DNA of 64,000 bases from Paenibacillus lutrae (GTDB lineage: Bacteria > Bacillota > Bacilli > Paenibacillales > NBRC-103111): NCBI RefSeq assembly GCF_009757775.1, contig NZ_RHLK01000001.1:347608-411607 (forward strand), in the 5' to 3' direction. Made by a program: the position numbers and the translations under genes. The notes below the pieces were generated by a model. That model searched no databases. It saw only the letters and a program-made list of their open reading frames with translations, and was not told where the DNA came from. Positions 60,048-64,000 of this stretch are shown piece after piece (position 1 is the first letter of the stretch; every line of letters starts with the position of its first letter).

Positions 60048-60611
60048 TTATTTATTTTTCTGAGCAACAATAACATATACGGGTTGGTTTGCAACTTGTG
60101 TTTGTAGGAGTGTGTTTACAACAATTGAAAAACCAGCCTCACGGATTTTTACTTCCATTTCTTCAGCAGATACTCGTGGTCCACTAAATTTCTCCGTCTT
60201 TTCTAATTCAATGCATAAAAATAATCCGTTATCTTTCAGTACCCTGTAAATTTCTTGCAAAGCTTCGGCCAAAGGGGAAACTTCATGCAAAGAAATGGAA
60301 GCAATGGCTTTATCAAAACTTTCGTTCTCTAACGGGATATCTTTAAAATTTCCTGCAACATATTCGATATTTGTAATGTTCCTCTCCCCGGCTGCCTTTT
60401 CCAGGTATTTGAGGATATCTTCATCATAATCAACCGCACATACCGATTGTACTTGCTCGGCAAGAGGGAGAGAAATATAACCAGTACCCGCCCCAAGATC
60501 TAATACACGGTCACTTTTCTTAAGAGGAAGATACTCAAACAAATGATCCGGGGGGAATCTTTCAATATTTTCTAAGTTTTTAATTTTCCTTTGTACGTTT
60601 GGGTTCATCAT
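60048..60611 (-). CDS. Class I SAM-dependent methyltransferase
   Basis: 187 residues behind AGAGGAG. SAM-binding motif I is RVLDLGAGTGYISLPLAEQ near residue 38, motif II VCAVDYDEDILKYLEKAA, then NITNIEYVAGNFKDIPLENESFDKAIASISLHEV and YRVLKDNGLFLCIEL. It is a compact UbiE/Methyltransf_11-type enzyme. The C-terminal EMEVKIREAGFSIVVNTLL is common in members acting on small molecules or metal(loid)s. The conserved Cys triad of ArsM is not present, so arsenite methylation is not supported. It is first in a two-gene unit with the Rrf2 regulator. Confidence 0.88.
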   Translation of the reverse strand: MMNPNVQRKIKNLENIERFPPDHLFEYLPLKKSDRVLDLGAGTGYISLPLAEQVQSVCAVDYDEDILKYLEKAAGERNITNIEYVAGNFKDIPLENESFDKAIASISLHEVSPLAEALQEIYRVLKDNGLFLCIELEKTEKFSGPRVSAEEMEVKIREAGFSIVVNTLLQTQVANQPVYVIVAQKNK

Positions 60612-60631
60612 TAAAACTCCTCTATCCTGGA

Positions 60632-60678
60632 TATTACAACTCCGTAATAACTATAAATGTTTGTTTAGTTTTTGTAAA
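60632..60678 (-). promoter_or_regulatory. Methyltransferase-Rrf2 promoter and palindrome
   Basis: Minus strand: TTTACA (60673-60678), 17 bp, TATAGT (60650-60655). TATTAC-N6-GTAATA (60632-60649) lies directly after the -10. Another inverted repeat TGTTTA-N7-TAAACA (60662-60680) overlaps the -35. Confidence 0.7.
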
Positions 60679-60758
60679 CAGGTAAGAAGAGTTAAATTTA
60701 AGGAGCCCGCAATAGAAGATAGTATGCACCCGATCCATGCTCTGAGTTTTGTATCTTG

Positions 60759-61652
60759 TTATGCTTTTAGATGCTTTATATCTTGTCTGGGCGGAAAGCC
60801 GAACATACGGGTATACTCACGACTGAATTGCGAAGGACTTTCATACCCTACCCGAAATGCGACATCCGTGGCATCTGCCGATTCAGTTAATAATAAGCTG
60901 CGGGCTTTCTGAAGCCTCAATTCCTTTTGGAACTGAATAGGGCTCATAGCGGTCAGCTCTTTGAAGTGCCTATGCAGCGACGAGACACTCATATTCACTT
61001 TTTCCGCAAGCTCCTTAATACGAAATGCCTGATCATAGTTATTCGTGATATGTTCGATAACATCTTTTATTTGATGAGCGGAGCTACCCTCTATTACAAT
61101 TTGTTCCAGCCTAGCCCCATCCTGACCTTGCAGAACTCTATACAGAATTTCCTTCGTAAACAGCGGCGCAAGTATGGGGATATCCTTCGGGTTGTCCAGC
61201 AAACGAGCTAGCCTCATGACCGCATCTAACAAAGGCAGTTCCATCCGGCTAACAAACATACCTCTCTTTGCATTTTCTTTCGGTCCTGTTTGCATTTCAG
61301 AATCTCGCAAAACTTCTACAATTTGAGCCGCCGTAAATTCAAGTTTAAAACCCAAATACGGAGCGTCGTGAGAAGCTTCGGTGACTTGAGCCGTAACCGG
61401 CAAGTTGACGGACGCAATAAGATAATCTGCAGGATTGTACTTGAAGCGTTCCTGTCCCAGCCAGACCTCCTTGGCCCCTTGAACCACAATACAAAAGGAA
61501 GGTTTGTAAACTCCATGGCGCGGGACGAATGCACTCGAATCACGTATGAAAAATAGTGACGGAATGGCAGTAGCGTGTACACCATCGTTTTGCGCATAAC
61601 GTTTAATGATTTTGGCAAGTTCATTTTGCTGCTTAGTGATTATGTCTGACAT
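60759..61652 (-). CDS. AraC-family transcriptional regulator
   Basis: 297 residues from ATG 61652, five bases after GGAGGATC; a TTG four codons earlier overlaps that site. The N-terminal two-thirds is the AraC_N (type I) sensory domain found in YqhC-like regulators: FVPRHGVYKPSFCIVVQGAKEVWLGQERFKYNPADYLIASVNLPVTAQV. The C-terminal third is a double helix-turn-helix: RIKELAEKVNMSVSSLHRHFKELTAMSPIQFQKELRLQKARSLLL... VAFRVGYESPSQFSREYTRMFGFPP. It is divergent from an aldo/keto reductase gene, the same pairing as E. coli yqhC-yqhD/dkgA, where aldehydes induce the reductase. A role in aldehyde response is therefore likely. Confidence 0.93.
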   Translation of the reverse strand: MSDIITKQQNELAKIIKRYAQNDGVHATAIPSLFFIRDSSAFVPRHGVYKPSFCIVVQGAKEVWLGQERFKYNPADYLIASVNLPVTAQVTEASHDAPYLGFKLEFTAAQIVEVLRDSEMQTGPKENAKRGMFVSRMELPLLDAVMRLARLLDNPKDIPILAPLFTKEILYRVLQGQDGARLEQIVIEGSSAHQIKDVIEHITNNYDQAFRIKELAEKVNMSVSSLHRHFKELTAMSPIQFQKELRLQKARSLLLTESADATDVAFRVGYESPSQFSREYTRMFGFPPRQDIKHLKA

Positions 61653-61803
61653 TTGATCCTCCAATTTCCGTCATTCTTTATAGTTAGATTATAGTCCTTA
61701 TTTACCGGATATAGAAGTGGCCGTGAGAGGATTAGGCAAACATATGACACGAATGGGATAACGGTCTCTTTGTCATACGGTGCATAATAAAGATGTGAAG
61801 TGA

Positions 61804-62718
<915 letters not shown>

Positions 62719-62754
62719 CAAAGCAGCAGTTCACTAGAACGGCTCACAACAAGC

Positions 62755-62800
62755 AGCGGCAGCCAAGGAGCATTATCAGTCCTTGAGCTGCCGCTGTTTA
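62755..62800. terminator. Terminator between aldo/keto reductase and GH16 genes
   Basis: Arms AGCGGCAGC and GCTGCCGCT, with inner AAGGA/TCCTT pairs and a central loop, then GTTTATTCTG on the plus strand. It may act on both convergent genes. Confidence 0.8.
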
Positions 62801-62814
62801 TTCTGTGTCTAATT

Positions 62815-64000
62815 CTAATTCGCTACCGGTACGAACGACCATTGGCTCGTCCAATAGGTTGCCGGTACACTGCCCTGCTGCACGCTTCCGGTCATATTCT
62901 CGGTATGCAGGAACATCCCGGTGCTACGGTTCTGAATCCGCTTGTAGCCTTCCTGGCTTACTTCGCTCCAGTTACTGGTTGTCACCGAGGGCGCAACGCT
63001 GCCGTATCCCGCATTTGTCCCCGGCGCTCCGTTCATGTACTCGCCTGTCCAGCGGTTTTTATACCGCGTATAGCCATCTGTCGTTTTTTCTCTCATCCAT
63101 TGCGAACTCCAATAGGTTGCCGGCACACTTCCGTACTGAACGCTGCCTGTCTTCTGCTGGATATGCATCAACTGGCCGGACTGACGGTTCTTGATCTGTA
63201 CGAACGGTTCCGGATAGCCGCCGTTTTTCTTCCAGACGCGAACGTAGTCAACAAACCATTTCTTCGGAAATACGTTGTTGTGCTGACCGGAGCCGGCATC
63301 CGTGTAGATGCCTAGTATCATGCCCATCGGACTTTGCGGCGCCTGATTGATCGTCTTGTAGAGCTGGTTATCATAGTAGAAATTCAACGCGGTCGGCGTC
63401 CATTCCATCCCATAGATGTGAAACTCCTCTGTCGGGCTGCCCGACGGAACCGGGTCCTCGAACCCCTCCCAATACGATAGGAAATCGGGATCGTTCCAGC
63501 CATAGGCGGCGATCCTCCACGTTTGCGGCTTGCTGAAGAAGGACTCGATAATGTCGATCTCGGCATTTTTGGTCGTTTGGCCGATCGCATCCGTATCCTC
63601 CTGTGTTCCAACCAGCCACCAGGCTTGATGCCCGCCGCCGCCCGCATTGGAGAACTTGGCCCGGATCTCAAAATACCCGAATTTCGTGCTGTAGCCGTTA
63701 AATTCGGGTTCATGATGATCATTAGGCATGGAGCCGTTAAACCTGTGAAGCCAATCCCGGTTATACGTCTGAATGCTCGACACGCGAACCGTGCTGTCGT
63801 ACGCCGGATTCCACGCCGGGGTATCCGCGTCTATGCGTTCGACCAGCGTGCCGTTCTCGATTGTATAACGGGCTGCCGCTTTGGAGCGGTCGCTTGTCCA
63901 GTGCGGCAAATAATAGGGCAGCCACTTTTGCGTATCGAGCGTAGCACTGTTGAACTCCTCTTGAAAATCAAGCGTATAACCGGATTTCGCCGTCGGGTTG
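62815..64000 (-). CDS. GH16 glycoside hydrolase with C-terminal repeat domain (5' end beyond window)
   Basis: The frame is open to the right edge (LDFQEEFNSATLDTQKW near the edge is the usual GH16 domain start), so the signal peptide and N-terminus lie outside. At least 395 residues are visible. The catalytic motif is AEIDIIES, with two Glu as nucleophile and acid/base around Asp. FGYFEIRAKFSNAGGGGHQAWWLV before it and FHIYGMEWTPTALNFYYDNQLYK and WFVDYVRVWK after it complete the jelly-roll. The C-terminal 125 residues hold three repeats of about 43 (QIKNRQSGQLMHIQQ..., RYKNRWTGEYMNG..., RIQNRSTGMFLHTE...), a beta-trefoil, ricin/fascin-like sugar-binding domain. Likely a secreted beta-glucanase or related galactan hydrolase; substrate not fixed. 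Confidence 0.9.
   Translation of the reverse strand, partial: NPTAKSGYTLDFQEEFNSATLDTQKWLPYYLPHWTSDRSKAAARYTIENGTLVERIDADTPAWNPAYDSTVRVSSIQTYNRDWLHRFNGSMPNDHHEPEFNGYSTKFGYFEIRAKFSNAGGGGHQAWWLVGTQEDTDAIGQTTKNAEIDIIESFFSKPQTWRIAAYGWNDPDFLSYWEGFEDPVPSGSPTEEFHIYGMEWTPTALNFYYDNQLYKTINQAPQSPMGMILGIYTDAGSGQHNNVFPKKWFVDYVRVWKKNGGYPEPFVQIKNRQSGQLMHIQQKTGSVQYGSVPATYWSSQWMREKTTDGYTRYKNRWTGEYMNGAPGTNAGYGSVAPSVTTSNWSEVSQEGYKRIQNRSTGMFLHTENMTGSVQQGSVPATYWTSQWSFVPVAN

Noticed and set aside
60048-60611. Arsenite methyltransferase
   Set aside because: The conserved cysteines of ArsM are absent, despite a possible metalloid theme nearby.

Overview
The window looks like chromosome from a spore-forming, low-to-moderate-GC Firmicute of the Paenibacillaceae, most likely Paenibacillus. 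The reasons are a giant lipopeptide-type NRPS, strong GGAGG ribosome sites, consensus sigma-A promoters, U-tailed hairpin terminators, a secreted GH16 glucanase, Bacillus-type efflux/regulator pairs, a rifampin phosphotransferase and a fused GshF. This is inference from gene content; no rRNA, tRNA or other species marker is present.

Layout. 1-11,487 (all minus): the first 11 kb is one continuous NRPS reading frame that runs off the left edge. Its order is fatty-acyl-AMP-ligase-like starter, PCP, then C-A-PCP, C-A-PCP and C-A. The predicted amino acids are Ile-like, Ser, Ser. panD (aspartate decarboxylase, makes beta-alanine) lies 26 bp upstream. 12-22.7 kb: mixed accessory genes. These are a GT2 glycosyltransferase, a C-terminally clipped VOC protein, a hydrolase-TetR operon with a clear operator, an AlkD-like repair protein, a frameshifted hydrolase, a Zn/Cd sensor and P-type ATPase, a methyltransferase, a nitroreductase and a second VOC protein.

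22.9-33.1 kb (all minus, seven tightly packed genes) is the most striking region: an apparent operon for making, acylating, sulfating and exporting a surface glycan. It encodes a sulfotransferase/coiled-coil/glycosyltransferase protein, a GT8-like glycosyltransferase, an acyltransferase-3 fused to a Wzm/TagG-type permease, a Wzt/TagH-type ATPase fused to TPR-like repeats and a second sulfotransferase, an APS kinase that supplies PAPS, a GT-C membrane glycosyltransferase and a small anchored protein. The fusions physically tie glycan export to acylation and sulfation.

33.4-64 kb: a chemoreceptor, then a run of compact regulator-plus-transporter or regulator-plus-enzyme units: PadR/pentapeptide-repeat/DrrAB-like ABC, rhodanese/M55 peptidase with LysR, quinone reductase with HxlR, TetR/MMPL, YtrA-like GntR/ABC, rifampin phosphotransferase (rph) with a candidate antisense RNA, ArsR/MATE/GshF, a tyrosine recombinase, MerR/MFS, methyltransferase/Rrf2 and AraC/aldo-keto reductase. 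A GH16 glucanase is cut by the right edge. Several units show promoter and operator together: TetR (15.4 kb), the Zn/Cd sensor site (20.2 kb), PadR (38.1 kb), GntR (46.2 kb), ArsR (55.3 kb), MerR with a 19-bp spacer (57.6 kb) and Rrf2 (60.6 kb). Two pseudogenes (hydrolase at 16.6-17.3 kb, aminoglycoside phosphotransferase-like at 45.4-46.0 kb) suggest an actively rearranging accessory region.

All calls come from reading the sequence; no database search was run. Start codons were chosen by ribosome-site spacing and often differ from the longest open frame.
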